In this document: positions 37,118-47,601 of the stretch, piece by piece
Layout: each line of letters starts with the position of its first letter
How positions within the stretch are numbered: position 1 is the stretch's first letter
NCBI GenBank assembly: GCA_038883335.1
Contig: JAVZMI010000005.1
Span: 1 to 64,000 of the forward strand
DNA from: Candidatus Bathyarchaeia archaeon
Lineage (GTDB): Archaea; Thermoproteota; Bathyarchaeia; Hecatellales; Hecatellaceae
Direction: 5' to 3'
Length of the DNA: 64,000 nucleotides
Made by a program: the position numbers and the translations under genes
Notes under the pieces: generated by a model
Database searches by the model: none
Told to the model about the DNA's origin: nothing
The model's input: the letters and a program-made list of their open reading frames with translations, nothing else

Positions 37118-37521
37118 CTGAACTTAATCTGCATGAGCGCCTCGAGGCCAAATGCTCCGATTAGAATCAACGCGATGCCTGTCACCAACAGCATCGCGGC
37201 CAGCCTAGGGTTTGTTAGGCTTCGCTGGCTTCTATGTATTACATAGCATCCCAGTACTCCTAAGCATATGAGAAAGCCTGAGATCATGCCTTCAAATATG
37301 AGTTGGGAGCTTAGCTCGTAAGGTGTGAAGAAAATATAGCCTTCTTGGAAGGCAACGAAGAATGGAGGCTGGGCGACGATTATGTACAAACCCCCACCGA
37401 AGAGAAAGATAACCCCCCCAATCACAAGTGCCGCCACAACCGATACGGACACATTTATGCGCCCAAAGGACGACAGAGCTTTTACTTTCTCATAATATTT
37501 AGACTCTTTTTTTGGAGACAT
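37114..37521 (-). CDS. Membrane protein with about three to four helices, unknown
   Basis: 135 residues, ATG start. A basic N-terminus (MSPKKESKYYEKVKALSS) then VVAALVIGGVIFLFGGGLYI, FEGMISGFLICLGVLGCYVI and LAAMLLVTGIALILIGAFG. No family assigned. Its start overlaps the preceding 71-residue gene by 23 bases, suggesting translational coupling. Confidence 0.6.
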   Translation of the reverse strand: MSPKKESKYYEKVKALSSFGRINVSVSVVAALVIGGVIFLFGGGLYIIVAQPPFFVAFQEGYIFFTPYELSSQLIFEGMISGFLICLGVLGCYVIHRSQRSLTNPRLAAMLLVTGIALILIGAFGLEALMQIKFS

Positions 37522-37714
37522 CCATGGCGACCTCTCTGGCCCATATACCAGTACTAGGGTTCAACTTTACTTCCTCTAGAAACCTCTCCCAAGTGATCTC
37601 CATGGCTTCATTCCAGTCCTTAAACCTTTCTACGAGGTTCCTGTAAGCTGTCTCATGTCTCTCACAGTAGGTGCTCTTGCTGGGCCTACCGCAAATAGAA
37701 CAGTTCATATACAA
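37499..37714 (-). CDS. Small zinc-ribbon protein
   Basis: 71 residues: CSICGRPSKSTYCERHETAY at the N-terminus (C-x2-C ... C-x2-H pattern, a likely zinc finger), then a helical tail. No function assigned. Two bases separate its start codon from the topA stop, so these three minus-strand genes form a compact unit. Confidence 0.6.
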   Translation of the reverse strand: MYMNCSICGRPSKSTYCERHETAYRNLVERFKDWNEAMEITWERFLEEVKLNPSTGIWAREVAMDVSKKRV

Positions 37715-37716
37715 TT

Positions 37717-39876
37717 TTACCTTTGGGTGCTCGGTCGGCTTACTGTTTCGCCTTTTTCGCCCCGCTCAGCTGACTTGGCGGGGCATTCAGGGTTTATGCA
37801 GCTGTGGAAGAGACGGCGGCCAGTCCATTTAATAGCGAGTAGAGGCCACCCACAGGTTTTGCAGGTTTTATCAGTTGGTGTTACCTTAGCTCTCTGAGGT
37901 ATCGGGAGAGCCCTACTACAGAGACCTTTGAAGTAATTTGTACATCCAATGAACCTCTTACCGGTTCTCCTCGACCTTAAAATGAGCAGGCTCCCAGTCC
38001 TGCAGTCAGGGCAAGGCCCAACGGTTCTTTTTCTAAGAGCTTCAGCTTCTATCGCCTCGGCAAGGTCAGCCCCTAAGTACACTTCGTGGAGTTTTAGTCT
38101 TGCAAGGACTGACTTTAATCTATCCACAGAGTCTACAAGCACACTCACGCCGTCCTCGACCCCTTTTTCAATGTCATCCATCTTAGCCTCGAGTTCGCGG
38201 GTCATCTCCGCAGAGGTTACCTCTGGGCAGTATTTATCTATCGCATCTATGACTGTGAAGCCAAGCTCGGTTGCCACAATTCTCTCCCCATAGATATACC
38301 CCCTTTCGTAGAGGGTGTCGATGATCTGAGCTCTAGTAGCCTTAGTTCCGATTCCATTATCTTCCATCTCCTTCAAAAGGCTTGCAGGGTTATAACGCGC
38401 AGGAGGTTCGGTATAACGTTGTATAGCCTTTACGCTCTTCAACTTGACCTCCTGCCCGACACTTAAAGACGGGATTACTACTTCTTCAGCTTCAACATAA
38501 GGTTCATAGAAGGCAGTCCATCCTTCCGCCAAGATACGCCTACCGTTGAGGAAGAAGTTGTAGTTCCCTAATTTTATGGTCACCTTCTGGCTGAGTCTTA
38601 CAGCTGGGGCGCCAAAAGTAGCCATGAAGCGTTTCACTATGAGGTCATATAGTTTTGTCTCTTCACCGGTTAGCTCTCTCGCTGGCGGCTTACCAGTTGG
38701 ATATATTGCCGGGTGGGCTGCATCCTCCTTCTTACCTTCGTTGGGCTTCAACTCCCGTGCCGCCAGCAAGACTTCGGCCTTCTTCGCATACGCGGCGTTC
38801 TTTGAGAGGTCTCTGAGAATTCCACGATAGTTTATAGTTGGGGGCAGTTTCTGGCTGGATGTTCTGGGGTATGATATTAGAGCATCTAGGTAGAGCCTCT
38901 CGGCTATGTCAAGGGTTCTCCTCGGGGAGTACCCGAAAAAGCGGTAAGCCTCCCGCTGGAGGCTTCCAAGATCGAAAGGCTCTGGAGGAGATCTCTGAAC
39001 AGTCTTTTCCTCCACATCCATGATAACTCCCGTTTTACCTGTGCACTGGCGTTGGATCTCCTCGGCATCACGTTTCCTCCAAACCTTCTCCTCCTCAAAC
39101 TTTAGAGGATAGTCTCGATCCCCCAAAGTAGCAGTGGACTCTATCTCCCAGTAAGGTGTAGGAACAAAACTTCTAATTTCCGCCTCTCTCTTGACTATAT
39201 ACTTAAGAGTCGGCCCCTGAACCCTGCCGATACTCAATGTGGTATGCCTTTTATTTACCTTGGAGGCCGATAGGGTCAACGCCCTAGAGAGGTTCACCCC
39301 GTAAAGCCAGTCGACCTCATGTCTAGTTCGCCCAGCCTCTACCAGCTCGAGGTCTAGGTGGGGCATTAGATGGTCGTAGGCAGCCCGTAGCTCCTCGGTG
39401 GTTAAAGTGGAGAACTTCATTCTCTTCGCCACCTCTTCCTTCCCTCCACATGCATACTTCAAGATCGTATAACCTATCAAACTTCCTTCCACGTCATAGT
39501 CGGCGGCGTTTATGAAAGTGTCAGCTTCTTCGCTCAACCTCGTGATTAGGTTTATTATTCCTTTAGTCTTTGAGGCTCCCCTTTCCGCCATATACTTGGG
39601 AACCCACCTGTATGTAAAGACTGGGTAATAGTTTCGCCCGCCAATCTTCTGAGCGACTGTGTAAAGGTGGCCTGAAGCAGGAACAACCACAATTCTTCTA
39701 TCATCTCTCACCACCTCGAAGTAGGGAAAACCTCCTTCTACCCGTCTCTCGAACCTCTCCCCCTCGCCTAGAGCCTCAGCTATTCTTCTCGCCGCGTCAG
39801 GCTTCTCTGCCACGATCAGCGTGTAACCCACTTCAGCCCACCGCGCCACTTTTCTTTCTGAAATAACATGTTTCAT
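37717..39876 (-). CDS. topA: Archaeal DNA topoisomerase I (type IA)
   Basis: 719 residues. Toprim IVAEKPDAARRIAEAL (near 21) with FINAADYDVEGSLIGY (acidic DxD type), catalytic Tyr336 in LISYPRTSSQKLP, and C-terminal zinc ribbons CPDCRTG...FIGCTNYF and CKTCGWP...HSCINPEC. Relaxes negative supercoils. ATG start at 39876; a GTG at the start of VGYTLIVAEKP is possible. Confidence 0.93.
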   Translation of the reverse strand: MKHVISERKVARWAEVGYTLIVAEKPDAARRIAEALGEGERFERRVEGGFPYFEVVRDDRRIVVVPASGHLYTVAQKIGGRNYYPVFTYRWVPKYMAERGASKTKGIINLITRLSEEADTFINAADYDVEGSLIGYTILKYACGGKEEVAKRMKFSTLTTEELRAAYDHLMPHLDLELVEAGRTRHEVDWLYGVNLSRALTLSASKVNKRHTTLSIGRVQGPTLKYIVKREAEIRSFVPTPYWEIESTATLGDRDYPLKFEEEKVWRKRDAEEIQRQCTGKTGVIMDVEEKTVQRSPPEPFDLGSLQREAYRFFGYSPRRTLDIAERLYLDALISYPRTSSQKLPPTINYRGILRDLSKNAAYAKKAEVLLAARELKPNEGKKEDAAHPAIYPTGKPPARELTGEETKLYDLIVKRFMATFGAPAVRLSQKVTIKLGNYNFFLNGRRILAEGWTAFYEPYVEAEEVVIPSLSVGQEVKLKSVKAIQRYTEPPARYNPASLLKEMEDNGIGTKATRAQIIDTLYERGYIYGERIVATELGFTVIDAIDKYCPEVTSAEMTRELEAKMDDIEKGVEDGVSVLVDSVDRLKSVLARLKLHEVYLGADLAEAIEAEALRKRTVGPCPDCRTGSLLILRSRRTGKRFIGCTNYFKGLCSRALPIPQRAKVTPTDKTCKTCGWPLLAIKWTGRRLFHSCINPECPAKSAERGEKGETVSRPSTQR

Positions 39877-40050
39877 AAAGGAAATTAAGAATTAGATATA
39901 GTCTGCCCTAGGGGCATGCCTCCTCAAACCTGTTTGTTTTCCATTCTGAACTCGCTGTCAACAGTTGCCCTCTGAGGTATGGCCCAAATTGGCATCGAGA
40001 GGTTTAAAAACAGCTTAGCTTCATTTTTTAAATATCCGGAGGTACACCCT

Positions 40051-40218
40051 ATGCCTCAGATAGTTGTCTGCGGTAATTGTGGACACCTTTTCTATAGAGG
40101 TTTAGAGTTGAAGCAGGCTGACGAGTTCATTCAGCAATATGGCGGCATCTGTCCCTCCTGTAAAAAGAAACTAAATTTCAGAATCGAAGATGTAGAGATA
40201 TCAGCCCATAAAGAGTGA
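40051..40218 (+). CDS. Small zinc-ribbon protein, 55 residues
   Basis: Start chosen at ATG 40051 because GGAGGT stands at 40038-40043 and a TATA-like TTTTTAAATAT just before; the 24 residues of the longer frame upstream are then leader. CGNCGHLFYRGLEL and CPSCKKKLNF give C-x2-C pairs. Resembles archaeal zinc ribbon proteins of unknown role. Divergent from topA and convergent with ileS. Confidence 0.65.
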   Translation: MPQIVVCGNCGHLFYRGLELKQADEFIQQYGGICPSCKKKLNFRIEDVEISAHKE

Positions 40219-40234
40219 GAAGAGCAATTAACCA

Positions 40235-43200
40235 TCAGTCGACTCTTTGCAGAATAATCTTCACTATCTCGTCCCAAATCTCCCACTCCTTCACATATGA
40301 GCCGGAGGGTACAGCCACCTCCCCCTCTGGAGGGGTTATTTGAAGGCTTCTCACCCTGACTTCCCTCGTAATATATTCTCTCATAATCTCGAGAAGCTCC
40401 ACGATTTCCTGTTCTTGAGGTTGGAGGGTGAGATTGACATATTCCTCTATTTTGAGCTGCATCTCCTTCCGCATTACTTGAGCTCTTCTCACGATCTCCT
40501 TCGCTAAAGCCTCTGCTAGAAGCTCACGCGTAAGCGTTATGTCAATGTATACTATTCCATAAGAGAAGCTTTCAGATACAACATGTTTGGGTAAGCTCTC
40601 CTTCACGGCAAAGTCCTCGGATGTGAGCTTTACCTCCTCACCACCAACATTCAGGGTTAGCTCCTCAACCCTCTTCTCAAGTTTGCCGCCCATCTGTCTT
40701 AAAGCCTCACTAACTTCGGAAACTCTGCCCTTAAACCTCGGCCCAAGCCTCTCGTACCTCGGCTCGATGACGATCTCTATAAAGGGCGGTATAGAGCCTG
40801 GTTTTTGAACCTCCACCTCTTTCGCGTTTATCTGGTTAGCCAGAATATTTGCTTGGCGGCGAAGAGCCTCCTCAGCTTCGCTGCTTGAAGGGACTATTGT
40901 AACCTTTCTTATTGGCCACCTCACCTTCATTTTGCCTCTCTGTCTCGCAGCAAGAGCCGCCTTAACGGCCTCGCGGGTGATATCCATATACTTCTCCAGT
41001 CTGGCATCAAAGAGTTTCTCGTTGAAAGGTGGCCACGTACAGCTGTGGACACTATTAGTGTCACCAGTTAAGGCGTGGTATAACTCCTCAGTCACATAGG
41101 GGGCTATAGGTGCCATAAGCTTGACCGCCACCGATAATGCGTAGTAAAGTGTGGCGTAGGCTGCAGTCTTGCCCATCTCCTCCGCCTCTATCCAAGTTCG
41201 CCTCCTGATCAACCTAATGTAGAACCGGCTGATGTCTTCTGTTACGAAATTAAGGAGGCTGCGGACTGCCTTATGAAGCCGCAGGCTTTCTAAACTTGTA
41301 GTTACCTCCCTCTGCACTGACTGGCACCTGGATAGTAGCCATCTATCCTCGTTCTCTAAATAAGCCTCTACAGCCTCCAAAGGCCAAGCCTCAGGTTTGA
41401 AATTGTCAAGGAGCATATAGGTGATGGTGAAGACGAATACATTCCAGAGAACTGACATTACCCTTTTGATCTGCTCTAGGTCGTCAGGGTCGAAGATCAG
41501 CGTATCTTCTGGTGGGGCCTTCATTAGGAGGTAAATTCGAATCAGGTCCGCTCCATACTTTTCGAGTGTCTCATTAGCCCATACAACGTTCCCCTTAGAC
41601 TTGGACATCTTCTGTTCATACTTGTCCACAACGTGACCTTGGCAAAGGACGCTCCTATACGGTGCTTTATCGAAGAGAAGCACACCTGTAGCTAATAGGG
41701 AGTAGAACCACCCTCGTGTCTGATCTACAGCTTCGGTCACAAAGTCGTAGGGATAGAGCTTCTCGAACAGGCTCTTATCCTTTGGATAGTTTACAGCCGC
41801 AGCGTGGGCCATACCTGAATCCAACCACACATCGAGGACATATGGGGTCCTCCTCATCTCCCCCCCACAAACCTCACAGCGGAGTACCACCTCATCTATC
41901 CATGGGCGGTGGAGTTCTAGACGCTCAGGTAACCTGAAAGCCAGCTTCTCCAACTCTGCTCTACTACCAACAGCCACCACTTTCTGACAGCCAACACACC
42001 GCCATATGTTTAGTGGGGTCCCCCATACTCTCGACCGACTTATACACCAGTCTTCAGCATTAGCCAGCCACTCCCCAAATCTGCTCTTACCAGCCCATTC
42101 AGGAACCCAGTTTACCTTGGCATTCTCTTCGATCATCCTTCGGCGTATGGAGTCCACTCGGATGAACCACTGCCTGTCAACCCTATAGATGAGGGGTGAC
42201 TCGCACCGCCAGCAGAGCGGGTACTCATGTTCTATCTCCCCCGACCATACAAGTAGGCCCTTCGCCCTAAGGTCGGAGATTATCTCCTGATCAGCCGCTT
42301 TGACAAATTTGCCTGCATACTTGCCAGCTTCCTCCTTAAAGCACCCTCTCTGGTCAACAGGACAGAATAGGGTCAGGCCTGTTTCTCTCCCGATTTCAAA
42401 GTCCTCTGGACCGTGAGCTGGGGCTGTGTGGACGCAACCTGTACCCTCCTCTAAAGTAACATGGGCGCCGCATACAATAGTATGATCAGGCGGCGTAACG
42501 TGCTCTCTATGGGTAGGGGTCTCCTCGAGGAGTGGGTGCCTATACCTCAACCCTACAAGCGTTCGCCCCTTGACTGTCTCAACAATCTCATATTTCTCGA
42601 CTCCAAGTTGTGTCATTACTCGGTCGACCAGCTCTAAGGCTAGGATCCAAGTTTCACCGCTAACCTTAACTCTGGCATAATCAAAGTCTGGATTTACTGA
42701 GACTGCCTCATCTCCAGGCAACGTCCACGGCGTGGTAGTCCAGATCAGTATGTATTCTCCCTCCCGTCCTTCTAGCGGAAATTTCACATAGATGGATGGG
42801 TCTTTGACGGAGGTGTATCCTTGAGCTACTTCGTGGCTTGAGAGTGGAGTTTCACAACGGGGACAGGTGGGAACCACCTTGAAGTCCTCTTTAAGAAGAC
42901 CTTTATCGAAGGCTCTTTTAAGAGCCCACCACACCGTCTCTATATACTCATCACGTCTGGTCTGGTAGGCGTTATCATAGTCAAGCCACAACCCCAGTCT
43001 CTCAGAGTTCTCTCTCCAACTGCTAATGTAAAAATCAACTAGTTTATTACACTCCTCTACGAACCTCTGAAAGCCAATCCTCTCGATGTCCCGCTTCGAA
43101 CCTAAACCTAGCTTCTTCTCGACCTCGATCTCCACGGGTAATCCTTGGCAGTCCCACCCTGCCCTACGCCAGACATCGTAGCCCTGCATAGTCCTAAACC

Positions 43201-43414
43201 GTAGCACCACATCTTTCATCGCCCTACCTCGGGCATGACCTATATGCATAAGACCGTTGGTGGTCGGGGGGCCCTCGAGGAAACGGAAGAGAGGCCCATC
43301 CTTCCTCGCCGCCTCAATGCGCTTCTCAACGCTCTCCTTCCGCCACCATCTAAGGACTTCCTCCTCTATCTCGACCGGGTTATAGTGGTTCTTCAACTTC
43401 CTCACATTGAACAT
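40235..43414 (-). CDS. ileS: Isoleucyl-tRNA synthetase
   Basis: 1059 residues. FLEGPPTTNGLMHIGHARGR carries HIGH; QKMSKSKGNVV carries KMSKS; an editing domain lies between (GTGCVHTAPAHGPEDFEIG). C-terminal eukaryal-archaeal type. Loads tRNA-Ile and edits valine. ATG start. Confidence 0.97.
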   Translation of the reverse strand: MFNVRKLKNHYNPVEIEEEVLRWWRKESVEKRIEAARKDGPLFRFLEGPPTTNGLMHIGHARGRAMKDVVLRFRTMQGYDVWRRAGWDCQGLPVEIEVEKKLGLGSKRDIERIGFQRFVEECNKLVDFYISSWRENSERLGLWLDYDNAYQTRRDEYIETVWWALKRAFDKGLLKEDFKVVPTCPRCETPLSSHEVAQGYTSVKDPSIYVKFPLEGREGEYILIWTTTPWTLPGDEAVSVNPDFDYARVKVSGETWILALELVDRVMTQLGVEKYEIVETVKGRTLVGLRYRHPLLEETPTHREHVTPPDHTIVCGAHVTLEEGTGCVHTAPAHGPEDFEIGRETGLTLFCPVDQRGCFKEEAGKYAGKFVKAADQEIISDLRAKGLLVWSGEIEHEYPLCWRCESPLIYRVDRQWFIRVDSIRRRMIEENAKVNWVPEWAGKSRFGEWLANAEDWCISRSRVWGTPLNIWRCVGCQKVVAVGSRAELEKLAFRLPERLELHRPWIDEVVLRCEVCGGEMRRTPYVLDVWLDSGMAHAAAVNYPKDKSLFEKLYPYDFVTEAVDQTRGWFYSLLATGVLLFDKAPYRSVLCQGHVVDKYEQKMSKSKGNVVWANETLEKYGADLIRIYLLMKAPPEDTLIFDPDDLEQIKRVMSVLWNVFVFTITYMLLDNFKPEAWPLEAVEAYLENEDRWLLSRCQSVQREVTTSLESLRLHKAVRSLLNFVTEDISRFYIRLIRRRTWIEAEEMGKTAAYATLYYALSVAVKLMAPIAPYVTEELYHALTGDTNSVHSCTWPPFNEKLFDARLEKYMDITREAVKAALAARQRGKMKVRWPIRKVTIVPSSSEAEEALRRQANILANQINAKEVEVQKPGSIPPFIEIVIEPRYERLGPRFKGRVSEVSEALRQMGGKLEKRVEELTLNVGGEEVKLTSEDFAVKESLPKHVVSESFSYGIVYIDITLTRELLAEALAKEIVRRAQVMRKEMQLKIEEYVNLTLQPQEQEIVELLEIMREYITREVRVRSLQITPPEGEVAVPSGSYVKEWEIWDEIVKIILQRVD

Positions 43415-43605
43415 CTCCGCATGGAACGAAGCTTAACAGCAGTAGGTCGGCTATATGTACGCAGGTATAAATAAAAGCTATTTCAGACTCGCCTAAGATG
43501 CATGAAGATACATTAGCTGATCTAGCCAAAATCTAAATAGAAGAGATACAACTATCGACTACGCTGCTATAATGTTGGGGGACGGAGTTCACGGTCAAAT
43601 TAAAA

Positions 43606-45642
43606 TTGGGTTTGGGGAGTGGGGCTGAGGCAGTCAACAAGCATGCCGCGAAGATGCTGGCCTTTCCTTACAGGGGTCTTATCATAGCCATTTGTCTTGC
43701 GGCTGTCGTCTTCATCGCCTTAGGGGTACGGATTCTCCCCTTAAGGTGGGGGGCATATCTATCAGAGTTTGACTCCTTCTGGCACTTCTACGTTGCCGAA
43801 TACATTGTGGAGAATGGTTTATTCTCGGTTTTTGGGTGGGTGGACGATATGACGTGGTTTCCTTGGGGGCGTGATGTGGCTGGTACTACCCCGCTAGGGC
43901 TACCTTATACGGTGGTCTTCTTTTACCTCATCCTTAAGAGTCTAGGAGCCCAGACTGAGCTCTTAGATGTAGCTTTATATCTGCCTCCATTTATGGCTGC
44001 CGCCACCTGTCTGGTGTTATATTTCTTAGGTAAAGATCTAGGCGGCAAGGAGACAGGAATCCTTGCGGCGTTATTCCTAGCTCTCAACGAAGCATACATC
44101 GGCCGGACGACTCTTGGTTTCCTCAAGCATGAGACTGTAGGTGTCTTCGCTATAATTCTGGCATCCTTCCTATTCCTGAGGTCCGTCGACGCTAAGCGGT
44201 CTGTTAAGAGTTGTCTAATTTACGCCGCACTTGCAGGCCTTAGTGTAGCCTATCTTAATATATCGTGGGGGGCATTCTGGTTTATTCTTGCACTAATCCC
44301 CCTATTCATAGTGGCGTTGGTTGTGGTAGGGCGTTACTCCCCACGAGTTCTCTTAGTTTACAGCCTAACCATGTGCATCGGTATAGTCTTCACCCTCCCC
44401 TTCCCCAGGCCTGGCTTTGGGATACTGACAGCATTCGGAATTCTGCCGGTAATAGGTGGATTCATAATTCTTCTAGTGGCTGAACTCCTTAGGCATATAA
44501 AGAGCCCAAGGACCAAGCTGGCTCTAGTAACAAGTATTTTAACTGTTGCGGCAATGAGCGCTGTTATCTTATACCAGCTCGGATTTGTTACCCCACTTAC
44601 AGCTAAAATAATGACTGTTATCGACCCGAGTCAGAGGGAGCAGCTGGCCGGGCCAATTGTGGAGTCTGTTGCAGAGCATAAGATGAGCACCTGGGCTACT
44701 TTCTACAGCCAATTTGGGAACGTCCTCATCCTAGCCCCACTCGGCTTCTATCTGGCTTTAAAGAGGAGGTGGAGGAGGGACATCTACCTCGTGGTGGCGG
44801 GGGTGCTCTCGGTCTATTTCGCGTCTTCCTTCGTAAGGCTGACCCTGATCATGGCGCCCTTTATTACGCTTCTCGGCGCCTACGCCTTAGTCTCCATAAC
44901 ACGCCCTTTAGCTGTGGGCATCAAATCATCTAAGAGCGCCGATAAAGGTAAGCGGACGCCTCGAGTGTCACCTTACCTCTCGCTCGCTACTATACTGATT
45001 CTAGCTCTCCTAATGACTCCGACATTTTTCTCTTCCGTGGAAGGGGCATACGCGCCCGTTACGATAGCCGCCGCAGGTACACCGCTCCGGGAGTATCGTG
45101 GCGATTGGCTTGAAGCTCTAGCGTGGATGCGAGATAATATCCCTCCAGATGAACCAGTTCTCTCATGGTGGGACTATGGCTACTGGATAGCTATAGAGGG
45201 AGACCATAAGAGCATAGCCGATAACGCCACATTGAACACTACTCAGATAGCCAGCATCGGGCAAATTCTCCTCTCGAACGAGACCAGAGCTTTCCAACTA
45301 GCTAAACAGTATTTCAACGCCAGATATATCGTCATTTTTGTGACTACAGTTCCCCAACAGGGAGGTGGCCATGCGCCTTGGTTGTGGGGGGATGAAGGGA
45401 AGTGGTATTACATAGCCCAGATAGCTCAGCAGTACTACCCAGAGATCAGCATCGAGAATGCGGACAGTAACCAGGATGGTTACCCGGACAGTAATACGTT
45501 GCTGGGCAAGGCTATCCTCTACGCCATAGGAGAGCCGTGGGACGGGCTTGACTCTGAGGTGGTATTCGTATCCTCTTCTCACAACTTCTTAGGAACCAAC
45601 AAGGTTACAACGCAAGTAATTATACTAAAATGGTTACAATGA
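43606..45642 (+). CDS. aglB: Oligosaccharyltransferase AglB/STT3
   Basis: 678 residues. Twelve or so helices, first loop with the metal/acceptor Asp (FDSFWHFYVAEY), then WWDYGYW at about 521-527 in the C-terminal globular part. Transfers the lipid-linked glycan to Asn-X-Ser/Thr. TTG start among several. Donors may come from the GT2 and GT39-like genes at 13-16 kb and the epimerase at 27 kb. Confidence 0.94.
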   Translation: MGLGSGAEAVNKHAAKMLAFPYRGLIIAICLAAVVFIALGVRILPLRWGAYLSEFDSFWHFYVAEYIVENGLFSVFGWVDDMTWFPWGRDVAGTTPLGLPYTVVFFYLILKSLGAQTELLDVALYLPPFMAAATCLVLYFLGKDLGGKETGILAALFLALNEAYIGRTTLGFLKHETVGVFAIILASFLFLRSVDAKRSVKSCLIYAALAGLSVAYLNISWGAFWFILALIPLFIVALVVVGRYSPRVLLVYSLTMCIGIVFTLPFPRPGFGILTAFGILPVIGGFIILLVAELLRHIKSPRTKLALVTSILTVAAMSAVILYQLGFVTPLTAKIMTVIDPSQREQLAGPIVESVAEHKMSTWATFYSQFGNVLILAPLGFYLALKRRWRRDIYLVVAGVLSVYFASSFVRLTLIMAPFITLLGAYALVSITRPLAVGIKSSKSADKGKRTPRVSPYLSLATILILALLMTPTFFSSVEGAYAPVTIAAAGTPLREYRGDWLEALAWMRDNIPPDEPVLSWWDYGYWIAIEGDHKSIADNATLNTTQIASIGQILLSNETRAFQLAKQYFNARYIVIFVTTVPQQGGGHAPWLWGDEGKWYYIAQIAQQYYPEISIENADSNQDGYPDSNTLLGKAILYAIGEPWDGLDSEVVFVSSSHNFLGTNKVTTQVIILKWLQ

Positions 45643-45651
45643 TCATAGGCT

Positions 45652-45849
45652 TCATCCAGTAGTCTCACTCTTCTCTGAGTTATGAGAAGTCGAGTGGCTG
45701 AGAGTTTCACTCCTCAGCGCCCTCCTATACCTTGCGTATCTATCATCAATTGAGAACTTAGCTGGATGAGGTATGCTAACTTCCCCTCCACATCTGGGGC
45801 ACCGATCAACTTTGAGAGTGTACTCCCCACACTTCTTGCATCTTCTCAT
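45652..45849 (-). CDS. nop10: H/ACA RNP protein Nop10
   Basis: Start at ATG 45847-45849, giving 65 residues; the longer frame adds five. MRRCKKCGEYTLKVDRCPRC (zinc ribbon CxxC...CxxC), then HPAKFSIDDRYARYRR. Part of the rRNA pseudouridylation complex. Next to eIF2 alpha, the usual archaeal order. C-terminus is longer and Ser/Thr-rich. Confidence 0.9.
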   Translation of the reverse strand: MRRCKKCGEYTLKVDRCPRCGGEVSIPHPAKFSIDDRYARYRRALRSETLSHSTSHNSEKSETTG

Positions 45850-45908
45850 GATCCACGGACTCAAACCAGCCGACCTATCCTTCGGTGAGGGTGGTATAAT
45901 AGTAGAAC

Positions 45909-46673
45909 TCAGCTCTCTCTCTTAAAATACCCATCCCCCCCGCTCTTCTCAATCTCTCGTACTGCGTATTCTGAAATCTCAGCCATTACCTTCTCAGCGT
46001 CTTTGTAATCCTTCGCTGTAACCTCTACCGCATACCTCGGAGCTCCGACAGTATAGATGTTAACTCTCGCCTTCCTATGCCTCTTAGCACTCTTACACTC
46101 CATTAGGATCTTCTTAATTATCCCTACGCCGTCAGGCTTCGGGCATGTCAACTCTAGGCTTCCTTTGATAGTCACGGTGGGGATCCTTACCTTCTGCTTC
46201 ACTGTCTCCAAAACTGCCGTAGCCCAGTTTTGAGGTAACTTGAGGCGGTTTGCCGCCTCCTCTCCTCTTTCAGCCAGATCCTCAAGCCCCTCGTATGCGT
46301 CCCCATATTTGTCCTCTAACTTGGCCATGACATCGCGTACAAACGTTTCTGCCTCAATCTTGAGCTCCTCCGCGGCGCTCTTTAGAATAGCCGCGGCCTT
46401 TCTCCTCCTCTTCCATTCTACAAGCTTGCTCTTCCGCTCCGTTCCGCTGACTCTTCGGAGAGAGAGGTCTACGTGGTGTTTTACAGGGTCAACCCTGAGT
46501 ACTTTCAGAACTACCTTCTGGTTTTCTCTGACGAAATTCCTTATGTTCCTGACCCATGTCGAAGCGACCTCTGAGATGTGAATGAAGCCTTCCATTCCAT
46601 CGTATTCGTCTAGTGCAGCATAGGCTCCATAGTCAGTTACCTTCACTACCGTTGCGATAACTATCTCCCCCAC
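45909..46673 (-). CDS. eif2a: Initiation factor aIF2 alpha
   Basis: 254 residues. S1 domain (GEIVIATVVKVTDYGAYAALDEYDG, split), GFIHISEVASTWVRNIRNF, LRVDPVKHHVDLSLRRV, helical and C-terminal alpha/beta domain. Binds Met-tRNAi with beta and gamma. Start is GTG; the frame is open upstream without a usual start, so the first residues may be missing. Confidence 0.92.
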   Translation of the reverse strand: MGEIVIATVVKVTDYGAYAALDEYDGMEGFIHISEVASTWVRNIRNFVRENQKVVLKVLRVDPVKHHVDLSLRRVSGTERKSKLVEWKRRRKAAAILKSAAEELKIEAETFVRDVMAKLEDKYGDAYEGLEDLAERGEEAANRLKLPQNWATAVLETVKQKVRIPTVTIKGSLELTCPKPDGVGIIKKILMECKSAKRHRKARVNIYTVGAPRYAVEVTAKDYKDAEKVMAEISEYAVREIEKSGGDGYFKRES

Positions 46674-46759
46674 CTCCGGGGTTACCCTCTGAGTAGTGGT
46701 GTCGCTCAGAACTGATCCCCCATAAAGATAGAGGCTAAAGACGTCAGAGATTTATAAGC

Positions 46760-47479
46760 CTATTCGGTCTTTTCCGCTATGACAAGGTTGACGAAGCCGA
46801 AGTTTGAACACTTCCTATCCACCTTCAAGCTACGTGATATCATTAACTCCAAAAGCCTATTTTGTGGTAGGTTGTCATAGGTAACTGCCAACCACCTCCA
46901 TGGATTACCTCTAGCAGTCCACCTTGCGGCTATCCTAGCTACTAAAGTGGCGATAAACCTCCAATAAACCCTATAGACTCCCCTGGCAAGCGGATTGTCA
47001 GGCTTCCCAATCTCAATGATTAGAAGTCTCCCCCGCGTTGAGAGGGACCTACTTAGTTCTGCAAGTGAACTTTCTAGGTCTATCGCATCTCTAAGCGCAA
47101 AACCGCAGAGCGCCACATCGAAAACCCCCGCCCTAAACGGTAAGGCTTCAAAGATGCCTTGGACAAGGTGAAAGTCAACCTCTCCACATCGCCAACTAGC
47201 TTCCTTCGCTTCCTTTAGCATCTTTATTGATGGGTCCAACCCTATGATAATTCTAGGCCTAAGTATCTTGGCAGCGGCACAAGCCATGTTACCTGGGCCT
47301 ATCCCTGCGTCGAGTATTACCCCACCGCGAATGGGAAGGATTTGAAGTCCTATAACCCTCCACCTCCAGGCTCCACCGAATGATATGGCAGTGTTTACCC
47401 GCTCATAGAAAGGTACGACTTCCTCGAGGGCTGCTTTGAGGTTCCTCCAATACTCAAGTTTACCTGTCTTCAGGCGCAC
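46760..47479 (-). CDS. UbiE/MenG-like methyltransferase
   Basis: 239 residues. VVPFYERVNTAISFGGAWRWR, then ILDAGIGPGNMACAAAKIL (SAM motif I), DVALCGFALRDAIDLESSL and LLIIEIGKPDNPL. This matches quinone C-methyltransferases, so a menaquinone-like or similar lipid step is likely; other small-molecule targets possible. ATG start, divergent from the aminotransferase. Confidence 0.82.
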   Translation of the reverse strand: MRLKTGKLEYWRNLKAALEEVVPFYERVNTAISFGGAWRWRVIGLQILPIRGGVILDAGIGPGNMACAAAKILRPRIIIGLDPSIKMLKEAKEASWRCGEVDFHLVQGIFEALPFRAGVFDVALCGFALRDAIDLESSLAELSRSLSTRGRLLIIEIGKPDNPLARGVYRVYWRFIATLVARIAARWTARGNPWRWLAVTYDNLPQNRLLELMISRSLKVDRKCSNFGFVNLVIAEKTE

Positions 47480-47601
47480 GTTAGCCCACTCAGGTCTTCA
47501 TGTAAAGTTTTTTTTGTGTAGACAGTAGAGGTATATTAGTATATTATTAATTAACTACAACCGTATTCGCAGGTGCCACAGGCTACCATGGTGTTCGCGA
47601 G